Origin: Sphingomonas quercus
GTDB lineage: Bacteria; Pseudomonadota; Alphaproteobacteria; Sphingomonadales; Sphingomonadaceae
Length of the DNA: 64,000 bases
Reading direction: 5' to 3'
Assembly: GCF_018863195.1 (NCBI RefSeq)
Contig: NZ_JAHKRT010000002.1
Span: 552,061-616,060, forward strand
Under the pieces are notes generated by a model that had not been told where the DNA came from, searched no databases, and worked only from the letters and a program-made list of their open reading frames with translations. Shown piece by piece: positions 8,390-18,195 of the stretch; position 1 is the first letter of the stretch; each line of letters starts with the position of its first letter. Both the position numbers and the translations under genes were made by a program.

Positions 8390-11302
8390 TCAGAGCCGGA
8401 AGCGTGCGCCGACGGTGACACGTCGGCCATAGTTGAACACCGTCAGCAGCTGGTTCTTGAAGCGGCCATGCGTGCTGTAGGTCTCGTTGGTGATATTCAG
8501 CACTTCACCGAACACGCTGATGCGGTTGGTGATGTCCCAGCTCGAACTGAGGTCGACCTGGGTCGCGGCGTTGACGAACGTCGGCTCGGCCCCGAACGAG
8601 CCGGTGTTCTGCGCCTGCCCAAACTGCAGCAGATACTCGTCGCGCCAGTTGAGCGCAGCGCGGATCTGGAAGCCGTTCTTGTCGTAGAAGGCCACCGCAT
8701 TGGCCGAATTGGCAAGGCCGGTGACGGCGAAGCCGCTGGTGCTGAAATCGGCCTTGTCATAGGGCTTGTTGGTGTTGACGAGCGTGGCGTTGGCCTGGAA
8801 GCCGAAGCCGCTGTCGCCGAACACGTGCTGCCACGCGATCTCGACGCCACGCACCGTCGCCTCCGGCCCGTTGACGCGGGCGGACACGGCGAAGTTCGCC
8901 AGCTGCCCGGTCGTCGGATCGACGACGCCGTTCACGGTCTGGCGCGTCGTACCGGCGACGATGAAGTTGCTGACGTTCTTCAGGAAGAAGTCGACGGCGA
9001 TGTAGGAATTGCGCTTGTAATACCATTCCGCCGCGACGTCGAAATTGTCGGACAGATAGGGCCGCAGCTCCGGGTTGTTGCCGGTCGCCGTCAGTGCGCC
9101 GATGCGTTGCAGCTGGCCCACGTTCAGCACCGGCGACAGGAAGCCGAGATTGGGCCGGGTCAGCGTGCGCGAGGCATCGAAACGCAGGTCGAACGTGTCG
9201 GTGACGTTCAGCTTCATGTCGAGGCTCGGGAGCAGATAGGAATAGCTGCTCTTGACCGTGATCGGCTGGGTCGGCGTGTAGGTGACGTTGAGCAGCGTCC
9301 GGTCGGCTTCGCTGGTGGTCAGGGTCAATGGCTGGCGGCCGACGCCGCTCGATGCGATATTGGTATGTTCCTCGCGCATGCCGGCGTTGAAGAAGAGCGG
9401 CATGCCCGCGATCTCGGTCTCGAAGCTGGCGCGGACGAACAGCGCCCAGGTGCGCTCCTGGATGCGCTGGACGCTGGCCGGATCCAGGGCGAGATCGAAA
9501 TTACCGGTGAAGTTCGGGCCGACCTGACCGTCGGCATAGTTGAAGCCGGGGATCTGCTTGGTCTGCGGGTTGCCGAGCCCGGACAGATAGTTGCGCACGT
9601 CGGCGACGCTGTAGTTGATCAGCGGCCCCGCCAATGCGCCGGCGAAGCCCGGCATGAAGCCGCCGACGCCGACCGTGTTGGCAAACAGGCTGGAGGGTAA
9701 CCGCACGCCGGCCACCGAATTGGGATTGGTCGCCGAATCCGGGCCATAGCCGGAATAGGCCTGCCAGAAATTATTGGCGAAGGTGTTGCTCGTCTGGTTC
9801 CTGTAGACCTCTTCCAGATACTGGCCGCCGAACTTGATGGAGAACTTGTCGTCCTTCCATTGCGCGGCGAGGCGACCCTGCTTGATCTGGTCGGTGGTCT
9901 TGTTGGCCTGGCGCACCATGACGTGCGAGCCGAACACCGAGGTGTCGGCGAAGCGCGCCGGGTTGCCGCCCGCGCCATAGTTGACGAGGACCGGCAGCGT
10001 GTCGTCGCTGTTCCCGTCGATCTTCACGCCGAGATTGGGGCCAATGGCATAGCCGTAGCCGACATCGGCATTGTCGTCGTTGATCCGGCCGCCGGGATTG
10101 CGCCAGCTCTTCGAGTAATTGCCGTCGGCTTCGACCGAGAAATTGTCCGACACATCCCATTTGACGTTGAGACCGGTCTGGTTGGTCTCGAGGACGTTGT
10201 CGGTGTCGTTGGCGACGAAATCGGTCTGCGAGCCGGCCTGACTGAAATTGGTCGGAACGCCGTTGCTGTCGAGCTGAACGTTGCGCAGGCTGCCCTGGTT
10301 GAACCACACGCCATAGCCGAACGAGTGCGAGCGGACCTGCTGGCGCGAGTAATTGTCGTCGAGGGTGACCATCACCTCGTCGGTCGGATGCCATTGCACG
10401 GCGACGCGGCCGTCGATGCGCTCATCCTTGGTATAGACCTGCTGCGCGCCATATTGCTGCGGGAACGCACCGATCACGGAGCGACGGTCCGACGCGGTGG
10501 CGGATGTGTCGGAGGGGTTGCAGCTGGCGGCCGTGCTGCCGGCCAGCTGGCACGGCGCATAGGTGCTGAAGTTGAAGCCGTTGATGTAGACGTTGTTCGC
10601 CTGCGTGTCGTGGCGCGTGTAGACGACGTCCGCGAGAATGCCGAACGTGTCGTCGGCGAAGGTGTCGCTGAACAGCAGACCGCCGGTCGGCACGACCTTC
10701 TTGGCGTCCTCCTGCCACGAGCCCGAGGCGCTCGCCGACAGGCGCAGGCCCGGATGGTCGAACGGCTTCGGGAACATGATGTTGACGGTGGCGCCGATCG
10801 AGTTGGCGGCGATGGTTACGTCGGGCGTCTTCAGCAGGTTGAGCTGGCCGACAAAATCCGCGCCGATCGTCGAGAAGTCGACCGAGCGCTGTCCGGTCGC
10901 GGTCGATACCCGCCGGCCGTCATAAAGCGTTTCGTTGAAATCGCCGCCGAAGCCGCGAACGGTGATGCCGGTCGCTTCGCCGCGCGCGCCGGCGCGCTGG
11001 ATGGAAACGCCGGGCAGCCGCTGGAGCGATGCGGCGACATTCGAATCGGGGAACTTGCCGATATCCTCGGCGGAGATCGCGTCGACCACGCCGGGCGCCG
11101 AGCGCTTGATGTCGAGGTTGCGCTGCAGCGAGCCGCGCAGCCCGGTGACGACGATCTCGTCCTGCGGAGCCCCGTTATCCCCGCCGGGGGCGGGTTGTGC
11201 CTGAGCAAAGGCGGGCGCTGCAACCGCTAACGCTAACATGCTCGTGGCCCCGACCAGCGCGATACGCCGGCCGGACGGATTCTTGGCGGTCCAATCAGCC
11301 AT
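8390..11302 (-). CDS. TonB-dependent receptor (oligosaccharide uptake)
   Basis: The 970-residue outer-membrane receptor has a leader (RRIALVGATSMLALAVAAPAF), a short TonB-box-like stretch DEIVVTG, the plug (DAISAEDIGKFPDSNVAASL, then VRGFGGDFNETLYDGRRV) and a 22-strand-type barrel ending in the outer-membrane signal ARFRL. The plug wording is typical of the Xanthomonas/Caulobacter TonB receptor family (TIGR01782). The ATG at 11302 is chosen over a longer frame because GAGGGG precedes it and the leader follows. It sits between GH51 and SapC, so it most likely imports xylo- or arabino-oligosaccharides. A LacI-type operator lies 129 bp upstream. Confidence 0.93.
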   Translation of the reverse strand: MADWTAKNPSGRRIALVGATSMLALAVAAPAFAQAQPAPGGDNGAPQDEIVVTGLRGSLQRNLDIKRSAPGVVDAISAEDIGKFPDSNVAASLQRLPGVSIQRAGARGEATGITVRGFGGDFNETLYDGRRVSTATGQRSVDFSTIGADFVGQLNLLKTPDVTIAANSIGATVNIMFPKPFDHPGLRLSASASGSWQEDAKKVVPTGGLLFSDTFADDTFGILADVVYTRHDTQANNVYINGFNFSTYAPCQLAGSTAASCNPSDTSATASDRRSVIGAFPQQYGAQQVYTKDERIDGRVAVQWHPTDEVMVTLDDNYSRQQVRSHSFGYGVWFNQGSLRNVQLDSNGVPTNFSQAGSQTDFVANDTDNVLETNQTGLNVKWDVSDNFSVEADGNYSKSWRNPGGRINDDNADVGYGYAIGPNLGVKIDGNSDDTLPVLVNYGAGGNPARFADTSVFGSHVMVRQANKTTDQIKQGRLAAQWKDDKFSIKFGGQYLEEVYRNQTSNTFANNFWQAYSGYGPDSATNPNSVAGVRLPSSLFANTVGVGGFMPGFAGALAGPLINYSVADVRNYLSGLGNPQTKQIPGFNYADGQVGPNFTGNFDLALDPASVQRIQERTWALFVRASFETEIAGMPLFFNAGMREEHTNIASSGVGRQPLTLTTSEADRTLLNVTYTPTQPITVKSSYSYLLPSLDMKLNVTDTFDLRFDASRTLTRPNLGFLSPVLNVGQLQRIGALTATGNNPELRPYLSDNFDVAAEWYYKRNSYIAVDFFLKNVSNFIVAGTTRQTVNGVVDPTTGQLANFAVSARVNGPEATVRGVEIAWQHVFGDSGFGFQANATLVNTNKPYDKADFSTSGFAVTGLANSANAVAFYDKNGFQIRAALNWRDEYLLQFGQAQNTGSFGAEPTFVNAATQVDLSSSWDITNRISVFGEVLNITNETYSTHGRFKNQLLTVFNYGRRVTVGARFRL

Positions 11303-11430
11303 ATTCAGTTCCCCTCTACCTAAGTCTTTGTAAGTCCAGCCAATGACTGGGGGAGGTGCCGGAACTTCGCCGCCCGGCTGCCACCCTGTTCCGTTTGATA
11401 CCCACGGATACTGATCAGGCCATAGTTCTA

Positions 11431-11444
11431 CGGTAGCGCTATCA
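11431..11444. promoter_or_regulatory. LacI-type operator between TonB receptor and SapC
   Basis: CGGTAGCGCTATCA, a near-palindrome centred on AGCGCT, lies in the divergent region between the receptor and SapC. Thirteen of its 14 bases match the site before GH43 (12337-12350). Such dyads are typical LacI-family operators in alphaproteobacterial sugar regulons. No LacI gene is in the window, so the regulator would act from elsewhere. Confidence 0.6.
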
Positions 11445-11600
11445 ACCTGTCCAGATACCAGATATGATATTATTTTCCGGCGATCGGCCGGCCCGGTCCG
11501 GATTGCGCCGGAAAGGCCTTGGCGATCGCCGGCGGCCGCAATAGGCCTGGAGGAAAGGGCGACCGGGCGGGCAAGGCCGGCGCCACGCAAGGGGATGAGA

Positions 11601-12293
11601 ATGGCTCGGATAGAATTGCTCGACACGGTGGCGCATCGCGATCTGCGGATCGTCACCCGTCGCGACCCGTCGCTCGGTGACCGGCGTAACTTCGTCCAGC
11701 TCGTCGCCAGCGAGTTTGCGCGGGCGGCGGCCCATTACCCCATCTTCTTCACCAAGAGCGCGGAGACGGGCAGCTTCCTGGCCGGTGCCGTACTTGGCTT
11801 CCACGACGGCGAGAACCTGTTCCTCGACCAGGGCACCAGCCCCTACCGGCCACTGACCCTGCGCCGCGAGCCTTTCCATATCGTCGGCGACGATCTCGGG
11901 TTCGACACCGGTCACCCTCGCGTCAGCCGCGCCGAGGGTGAGCCGGTGTTCGACGCGGACGGGCAGCCGAGCGATTATCTGCGCGGCGTGCAGCAGGCGC
12001 TGACCCAGTTGCGCTACGGCCTGGACGAAACCGACGCCTTCATCCGCCGCATGCTGGACCACAAGCTGGTCGAGCCGATCGACATCAGCTTGCGGTTCGA
12101 CGATGGTGAACATTGCCGCCTCGATGGCCTCTATACGATCGCCAGGGACGGGCTCTATGAATTGTCCGATGCCGACGCGGTGAAGCTGTTCCGTTCGGGC
12201 GATCTCCAGCTCGCCTTCACGATGATCGGCTCGCTGTCGCAGATCGGCGTGATGGCGGCGCGGCGCAATGAACGGCTGCTCGATCCGGTCTGA
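11601..12293 (+). CDS. SapC family protein
   Basis: The 230-residue protein has the SapC-family layout: RNFVQLVASEFARAAAHYPIFFTK near residue 30, then ENLFLDQG, PLTLRREPFHI and LLDPV at the end. It lacks a leader or membrane segment, so it is likely cytoplasmic. The ATG at 11601 is preferred to the one 6 nt earlier because AAGGGG is then correctly spaced. In sphingomonads, caulobacters and xanthomonads sapC-like genes recur beside TonB receptors for plant glycans. Their biochemical role is not established. It diverges from the receptor and shares the operator-bearing region. Confidence 0.88.
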   Translation: MARIELLDTVAHRDLRIVTRRDPSLGDRRNFVQLVASEFARAAAHYPIFFTKSAETGSFLAGAVLGFHDGENLFLDQGTSPYRPLTLRREPFHIVGDDLGFDTGHPRVSRAEGEPVFDADGQPSDYLRGVQQALTQLRYGLDETDAFIRRMLDHKLVEPIDISLRFDDGEHCRLDGLYTIARDGLYELSDADAVKLFRSGDLQLAFTMIGSLSQIGVMAARRNERLLDPV

Positions 12294-12309
12294 TTGACCG
12301 GACGGACGC

Positions 12310-12350
12310 TTGACAACGCCGATCCCGCTGCGAAACTGGTAGCGCTATCA
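12310..12350 (+). promoter_or_regulatory. Promoter with LacI-type operator upstream of GH43
   Basis: TTGACA at 12310-12315 is a consensus -35 hexamer. About 17 bp downstream, where a weak -10 would lie, starts the dyad TGGTAGCGCTATCA (12337-12350). A repressor bound there would block the promoter, so the GH43-GH3-acetylesterase unit is probably induced by a sugar ligand. The operator matches the one at 11431. The promoter itself is inferred from spacing. Confidence 0.55.
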
Positions 12351-12399
12351 GGTGAGCGGGCCGGTTACGAGCCTGCCGCGAGAGGAAGAGGAGAGGCGA

Positions 12400-13515
12400 A
12401 TGCGTGCGGGATATGCCACCAAGGGCGTCGGCGCCAAGGCGCTCGTCCTTGTCGCCTTGTTCGCCGGCACGGCGGTCGTCGCCGTCGCCGCCACCGGCCC
12501 ACGCGCGCCGAACGGACGCTATTATCTGTCGCAGCCGCTGGTCTCGAAAATCTACACCGCCGATCCCTCGGCCCATGTCTTCAACGGCAAGATCTACGTT
12601 TATCCCAGCCACGACATCCCGACGCCCACCGCCGACGACGATCTCGGCAACCAATATGCGATGCGCGACTATCGCGTGCTGCGCATGGACCGGATCGGCG
12701 GCCCGGTGACGATCGGGCCGGTGGCGCTGGATGTGAAGGACGTGCCCTGGGCCTCGCAGCAGATGTGGGCGCCGGATGCGGCCTATCGGAACGGCACCTA
12801 TTATCTCTATTTCCCGGCGCGCGACCGCTCCCGGGACAAGAACGGGCTGGGCGCGTTCCGCATCGGCGTCGCCACCTCTACCAACCCGATGGGGCCGTTC
12901 AAGGCGGAGCCACGGCCGATCGCCGGCAGCTTCTCGATGGACCCGGCGGTGTTCACCGACACGGACGGCACCAGCTATATGTATTTCGGCGGCATCTGGG
13001 GCGGCCAGCTCCAGCGCTGGGCAAGCGGACGCTATGATCCGAACGGCAGCGATACCGACCTCAAGCAGGATGATCGCCCGGCGCTTTCCGGCAAGGTGGT
13101 CCGCATGAATGCGGATATGAAGAGCTTCGCCGAGCGTCCGCGTGACGCCGTGATCCTCGACGAGCGTGGCAAGCCCGTGCTCGGCGGCAATCATGACCGG
13201 CGCTTCTTCGAAGGCTCGTGGGTGTTCAAGCGGAACGGCAAATATTATTATACCTATTCCACCGGCGACACTCATTTCCTGAACTACGCCATCGGCAGCA
13301 GCCCTTATGGCCCCTTCAAATATACCGGCCATATCCTGAAGCCCGTGCAGGGCTGGACGACCCATCATTCGATCATCCAGTCGGGCGGGAAGTGGTGGCT
13401 CTTCTATGCCGACACGCAATTGAGCGGAAAGAACCATCTTCGCAACGTCAAGGTCACCGAACTCAGGTTCAACCCGGACGGGACCATTCCGACCATCGAC
13501 CCCTTCGTCGACTGA
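12400..13515 (+). CDS. GH43 glycoside hydrolase (arabinofuranosidase/xylosidase)
   Basis: The 371-residue enzyme has a hydrophobic N-terminal leader/anchor (KALVLVALFAGTAVVAVAA) and one five-bladed beta-propeller with the GH43 acid set: Asp in YTADPSAHVF, Asp in MDPAVFTDTDGTSYMYFGG and Glu in FEGSWVFKRNGKYYYTYS. Family members act on arabinosides and xylosides. The ATG at 12400 follows a GAGGAGAG ribosome-binding site; an in-frame ATG 48 nt earlier overlaps the operator region and is less likely. It leads a plus-strand unit with GH3 and the acetylesterase. The GH43 subfamily cannot be assigned by eye. Confidence 0.9.
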   Translation: MRAGYATKGVGAKALVLVALFAGTAVVAVAATGPRAPNGRYYLSQPLVSKIYTADPSAHVFNGKIYVYPSHDIPTPTADDDLGNQYAMRDYRVLRMDRIGGPVTIGPVALDVKDVPWASQQMWAPDAAYRNGTYYLYFPARDRSRDKNGLGAFRIGVATSTNPMGPFKAEPRPIAGSFSMDPAVFTDTDGTSYMYFGGIWGGQLQRWASGRYDPNGSDTDLKQDDRPALSGKVVRMNADMKSFAERPRDAVILDERGKPVLGGNHDRRFFEGSWVFKRNGKYYYTYSTGDTHFLNYAIGSSPYGPFKYTGHILKPVQGWTTHHSIIQSGGKWWLFYADTQLSGKNHLRNVKVTELRFNPDGTIPTIDPFVD

Positions 13516-13560
13516 CGCGCCGTCGCTGGCGCGCAGCCGGGTCCGCCCTCTTGGCGTCTC

Positions 13561-13580
13561 GATCAAATACTATATGATCG
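13561..13580 (+). promoter_or_regulatory. Imperfect palindrome before the second GH3 gene
   Basis: GATCAAATA-C-TATATGATC is a 19-bp dyad with 9-bp arms and one mismatch. It lies 23 nt ahead of the GTG start and just before the GGGAGGAGGG ribosome-binding site. It shares TATATGATCG with the palindrome before GH51. It may be an operator or a local promoter that lets GH3 be expressed apart from GH43. Confidence 0.4.
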
Positions 13581-13602
13581 GGAAAAACGGGAGGAGGGTG
13601 GG

Positions 13603-16221
13603 GTGCGGAGAGCGGTATTCATCGCAGGCGCGTTGCTGGCTGGCGGCGCCGTGGCGCAGGCGCCGGCGGATCTGCCGTTTCGCAATCCGGCGCTGCCGAT
13701 GGGGCAGCGCGTCGACGACCTCGTCGGCCGTCTGACGCTGGAGGAGAAGGCATCGCAGCTCGTCAATCAGGCGCGGGCGGTTCCGCGGCTGGGCATCCCC
13801 GCCTATGACTGGTGGAGCGAGGCGCTCCATGGCATCGCCAATAACGGCTATGCGACCGTCTTTCCCGAACCGGTCGGGCTGGCCGCCACCTTCGATCCCG
13901 ACGCGGTGCGCGCGATGGGCGTGGCGATCGGCGACGAGGGCCGGGTCAAGTGGAACCAGGTCGAGCGCAGCGGCGCCGAGCACAGGATCATGCAGGGCTT
14001 GACCTTCTGGTCGCCGAACATCAATATCTTCCGTGATCCGCGCTGGGGACGGGGGCAGGAAACCTATGGCGAAGACCCGTATCTGACCGGCGCGCTGGGC
14101 GTCGCCTTCGTCCGCGGCATGCAGGGCGACGACCCGCGCTACTATCGCGTCTCCGCGACCGCCAAACATTATGCCGTCCATAGCGGACCCGAGCCCGGTC
14201 GCCACAGTGACGATGTGCGGGCCAGCCTCCACGACATGGAGGACACCTATCTGCCCGCCTTCCGCCAGCTCGTCACCGAGGGCCATGTCGAGTCGGTGAT
14301 GTGCGCGTACAATGCGGTCAACGGCCAGCCGGCCTGCGCCAGCGACTTCCTGCTGCGCGACCGATTGCGCAGCGCCTGGGGGTTCAAGGGCCATCTCGTC
14401 TCCGACTGCGATTCGATCGCGGATATCCAGCGCGGGCACCGTTACGCCGCGAGCCTCGCGGAAGCGGCGGCGGTGTCGATGAAGCTCGGCGTCGACAATG
14501 ACTGCACCGAATATGGGCGCGAGCCCGGCCCGACTTCCGATTATGATCGCTATCGCGAGGCGATGCAGAGCGGACTGCTGCCGGAGAGTGTCGTCGATCA
14601 GTCGCTCAGGCGCCTGTTCGCGGTGCGGATGCGGCTGGGGCTTTTCGATCCGCCGGCCATGGTGCCCTATAACGCCATCCCTGACACGGCGCTGAATTCG
14701 CCTGCCCATCGCGCGCTCGCGTTGAAGCTGGCCCGTGAATCGATGGTGCTGCTCAAGAATGATGGCGTCCTGCCGCTTGCCGCCGCGAAGGTGAAACGCA
14801 TCGCAGTGGTCGGGCCGCTGGCCGATCAGGTCGACGTGTTGCTCGGCAATTATCGTGGCCAGCCGCTCCATCCCGTCACCGCGCTGGAGGGCCTGCGGGC
14901 GGCATTTCCGGACGCGCAGATCAGCTTTGAGCCGGGCACCGATTTCCTGCGCGCGGCCGAGCCGGTGCCGACCGCGGCGCTGGCGACGGATGACGGCCGT
15001 CCTGGGCTGAAGGGCGAATATTGGCGTGGAAACGGCCTCACCGGCGTGCCTGCGGTGACGCGGATCGATCCGCGCGTGGCGTTCGATCGCAATACGCCGT
15101 CCGCGATTCCCGACGCGGCGACCATCTCCGCGCGATGGAGCGGCACGGTGACCGCGCCAGAGACAGCGACCTATCGGATCGGCGTCGACGGCCGCAACGC
15201 CCGGCTGTGGATCGACGGCAAGCTCGTCGCCGACAATAGCGATGCACAGCAGCGCGGGCCCAATCTGGTGGAGATGCCATTCCGCGCCGGCCAGCACCAC
15301 GATGTCCGCATCGAGCAGGTCGGCGGCCGCTTCCCGCCGCGCTTCGTCTGGAACGCGATCCGGCCGGATGCGCTGGCGCGCGCGGTAGCGGCGGCACGCG
15401 ACGCCGACATCGTCATCGCCGTGGCCGGCATCACCTCGGCGCTGGAGGGCGAGGAGATGACGGTCGACATTCCGGGCTTCAAGGGTGGAGATCGCACCAG
15501 TCTCGACCTGCCGGCCCCCGAGGAGGAGGTGCTGAAGGCGGTCAAGGCGACGGGCAAGCCGCTCGTCGTGGTGCTGATGAACGGCTCGGCCCTGTCGGTG
15601 AACTGGGCGGCGGCGAACGCCAATGCCATCCTCGAGGCGTGGTACCCGGGGCAGGAGGGCGGCACCGCGATCGCCGACACGCTGGCCGGCGTCAACAATC
15701 CGTCCGGTCGATTGCCGGTGACCTTCTACACCGGCGTCGACCAGCTGCCGCCGTTCGGCGACTATGCCATGGCCGGGCGGACCTATCGCTATTTCACCGG
15801 CAAGCCGCTCTATCCGTTCGGCCACGGGCTGAGCTACACCCGGTTCAGCTATGGCTCCCCGACGCTGTCGCGCACCAGGCTGCGGGCCGGCGAGACCCTC
15901 GGCGTCGACGTCGTCGTGCGCAATATCGGCGCCGTCGCGGGCGAGGAGGTCGCGCAACTCTATCTTGGCTTCCCGGGCGCCCCCGGCATGCCGATCCGGG
16001 CCTTGCGCGGCTTCAGGCGCGTGGCGCTCGCCCCCGGCGCAAGCGCGAGGCTGCATTTCGAGCTGTCGCCGCGCGACCTGTCGAGCGTCAGCGCCGCCGG
16101 CGTTCGCTCGGTCACGCCCGGCACCTACCGGATGAGCATCGGCGGCGGTCAGCCGGGTGAAGGGGTGGCGTCGGTGGCGACCTCCTTCACCGTTGCCGGC
16201 GCATTCCCGCTGCCGCTCTGA
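13603..16221 (+). CDS. GH3 beta-xylosidase/beta-glucosidase with PA14 insert (second copy)
   Basis: The 872-residue exported enzyme starts at GTG after a strong GGGAGGAGGG site (leader MRRAVFIAGALLAGGAVAQA). It has the same architecture as the GH3 at 2744: DWWSEALHG, FRDPRWGRGQETYGEDP, nucleophile Asp268 in LVSDCDSIADI, a PA14 insert (GLKGEYWRGNG onward), GEEMTVDIPGF, and a fibronectin-III-like end. The two are paralogues with clearly diverged sequence, so substrate or linkage preference may differ. It is 87 bp after GH43 and 23 bp before the acetylesterase, hence probably co-transcribed. Xylosidase is the favoured reading. Confidence 0.92.
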   Translation: MRRAVFIAGALLAGGAVAQAPADLPFRNPALPMGQRVDDLVGRLTLEEKASQLVNQARAVPRLGIPAYDWWSEALHGIANNGYATVFPEPVGLAATFDPDAVRAMGVAIGDEGRVKWNQVERSGAEHRIMQGLTFWSPNINIFRDPRWGRGQETYGEDPYLTGALGVAFVRGMQGDDPRYYRVSATAKHYAVHSGPEPGRHSDDVRASLHDMEDTYLPAFRQLVTEGHVESVMCAYNAVNGQPACASDFLLRDRLRSAWGFKGHLVSDCDSIADIQRGHRYAASLAEAAAVSMKLGVDNDCTEYGREPGPTSDYDRYREAMQSGLLPESVVDQSLRRLFAVRMRLGLFDPPAMVPYNAIPDTALNSPAHRALALKLARESMVLLKNDGVLPLAAAKVKRIAVVGPLADQVDVLLGNYRGQPLHPVTALEGLRAAFPDAQISFEPGTDFLRAAEPVPTAALATDDGRPGLKGEYWRGNGLTGVPAVTRIDPRVAFDRNTPSAIPDAATISARWSGTVTAPETATYRIGVDGRNARLWIDGKLVADNSDAQQRGPNLVEMPFRAGQHHDVRIEQVGGRFPPRFVWNAIRPDALARAVAAARDADIVIAVAGITSALEGEEMTVDIPGFKGGDRTSLDLPAPEEEVLKAVKATGKPLVVVLMNGSALSVNWAAANANAILEAWYPGQEGGTAIADTLAGVNNPSGRLPVTFYTGVDQLPPFGDYAMAGRTYRYFTGKPLYPFGHGLSYTRFSYGSPTLSRTRLRAGETLGVDVVVRNIGAVAGEEVAQLYLGFPGAPGMPIRALRGFRRVALAPGASARLHFELSPRDLSSVSAAGVRSVTPGTYRMSIGGGQPGEGVASVATSFTVAGAFPLPL

Positions 16222-16244
16222 TCCCCGCCCGACCGAGGCCCGCC

Positions 16245-18178
16245 ATGATCCGCATTCCTGCCGCTGCCATGCTGCTCCTGACGGGCTCCGCCGGCTTCGC
16301 CGCTCCGCTGCTCCATCCGATGTTCCAGGATCACGCCGTGCTCCAGCGCGACGTGCCGATACCGGTCTATGGCAGCGCTGTCGCCGGCAGCGAGATCAGC
16401 GTCACGCTCGGCCCGGCGACGGCGGCGGCGCGCGCCGGCAGCGACGGCAGCTGGCGCGCCACACTGCCGGCGATGAAGGCGGGCGGGCCCTACCGCCTGC
16501 ACGCGGCATCGGCGGACGGCGCGGGCGAAACCGTCGATGACGTGCTGATCGGGGACGTGTTCCTGTGCGGCGGCCAGTCGAACATGCAGCTTCAGGTGCG
16601 GGCGGCGAACGGCTTCGCGATGGAACAGCGCAACGCCACCGACGGGCAGATCCGGCAGCTCACCGTGCAGACCAGGGACAGCCTGACACCGCTCGCGACC
16701 TTTGCCACGCCGGTGGCCTGGATCCCCGCCGCGCCGGATACGATCGGCGGCTTTTCGGCGAGCTGCTATTTCTTCGCGCGCGAACTGAAGCGCACCGCCG
16801 GCGTCCCGATCGGGCTCGTGGCGGCGCCGTGGGGAGGCAGCCGGGTGCGCGACTGGCTGAGCGAGGCCGGGCTGCGCAAGCTCGGCGTCTATGATGACGA
16901 TCTCGATCTCCTCGCCCGCTATCGTCGCGATCCGCAGGATGGCCAGCGCGGCTGGGCAGCGAAATGGGAGGCGTGGTGGCGCGGACTCGGCATTTCCGGG
17001 CAAGCGCCATGGTCCCATCCTATGACGCGTCCGGTTGGGCGGTTGCACCGGCGGCGCTCGGCCCATGGGCGCTGTGGAAGAGCAGCTCACCCGACGGCTT
17101 CACCGGGCAGATGTGGCTGCGCACCGAGGTGACGCTCACCGCTGAACAGGCGGCGAGGCAGGCGACGCTCGATCTCGGCACGGCCAATGAGGAGGAGCAG
17201 AGCTGGGTCAATGGCCAGCCGGTCGGTGGCAGCTCCTGGCAACCGGAAGCGCGCCATCCCCTGCCTGCGGGGGTGCTCCGCGCCGGCGCGAACGTCATCG
17301 TCGCCAATATTTTCTGCAGCTGGCGCAATTGCGGCCTGACCGGGCCGGCCGCCAGCCGCGCGCTGCGCTTCGCAGACGGCAGCGCCGTCCCCCTGGCCGG
17401 ACCATGGCGCTATCGGGAAATGGCCAACGGGGCAATCGCCCCACAGCTGCCCTGGGGACCGGCGCATGGCGTCGCCGTCGCCTATAACGGCATGATCGCG
17501 CCGATCGGGCCGTACGCGTTTCGGGCTGCGCTGTGGTACCAAGGGGAATCCGACGTCCACTTCGCGCCGCTTTACGCGACGACGCTGACGGCGCTGTTCG
17601 CCGACTGGCGTGCCCGGTTCGGCCCGGACCTGCCCTTCCTGGTGGTGCAGCTGCCCAATTTCGGGCCTTTGGTTACCGAGCCCGTCCATTCGGATATCGC
17701 CGATATCCGCGAGGCCCAGCGACGGGCCACCGTCGCCGACCGGAACGCGGCCTATATCGTGACCATCGACATCGGCGATCGGCATGACATTCATCCGACC
17801 AACAAGCAGGAGGTCGGTCGCCGCCTCGCGGCGGCGGCGCGTGGCCTCGTCTATGGCGAGGCGCCGCAACCCGGGGGGCCGCGCCCGGTGGCCGCGACAT
17901 GGGCGGGCGAGGCGGTCACGGTGCGCTTTGCCGGGTTGAAAGGGGCGCTGACCTCGTTCAGCGGCGCCCCCAACGCCTTCGAGCTCTGTGGGGCCGGGGA
18001 AGGCTCGTGCCGCTTCGTGGCGGCGCGGATCGCGGGACCGGATCGTGTCCTGCTCCCGCTTGCGAGCGGAGCGCCGCGCCCGCTTCGCGTGCGCTATTGC
18101 TGGGGCGACAGCCCGATCTGCACGCTCTCGGACGGTTCGGCCCTCCCGGCCTCGCCGTTCGAGCTCCCCGTCGAATGA
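16245..18178 (+). pseudogene. Sialate O-acetylesterase-like SGNH acetylesterase, split by a frameshift
   Basis: Two overlapping frames make one SASA/DUF303 esterase of about 644 residues. The first (from 16245, leader MIRIPAAAMLLLTGSAGFA) carries the catalytic Ser block FLCGGQSNMQ and runs to AAKWEAWWRGLGISGQAPW. The second resumes at YDASGWAVAPAALGPW and carries LWYQGESDV and the Asp/His block DRHDIHPTNKQEVG. A single missing base near 17020-17021 accounts for the shift. The catalytic residues fall on both sides, so neither half alone should work. Family members deacetylate xylan or sialic acids; here acetyl-xylo-oligosaccharide is likely. Both halves look undecayed, so a sequencing error or a very recent mutation is possible. 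Confidence 0.82.
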
Positions 18179-18195
18179 GAAGCGGCGCCCGGGCC

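Noticed and set aside
6335..9700. Very long plus-strand frame opposite GH51 and the TonB receptor
   Set aside because: It is antisense to two genes with complete catalytic or receptor motifs. Its product is His/Arg/Asp-rich low-complexity sequence, the usual shadow of GC-rich codon bias.
13570..16056. 828-codon minus-strand frame opposite GH3
   Set aside because: No domain-like sequence and complete overlap with a GH3 gene holding all catalytic blocks.
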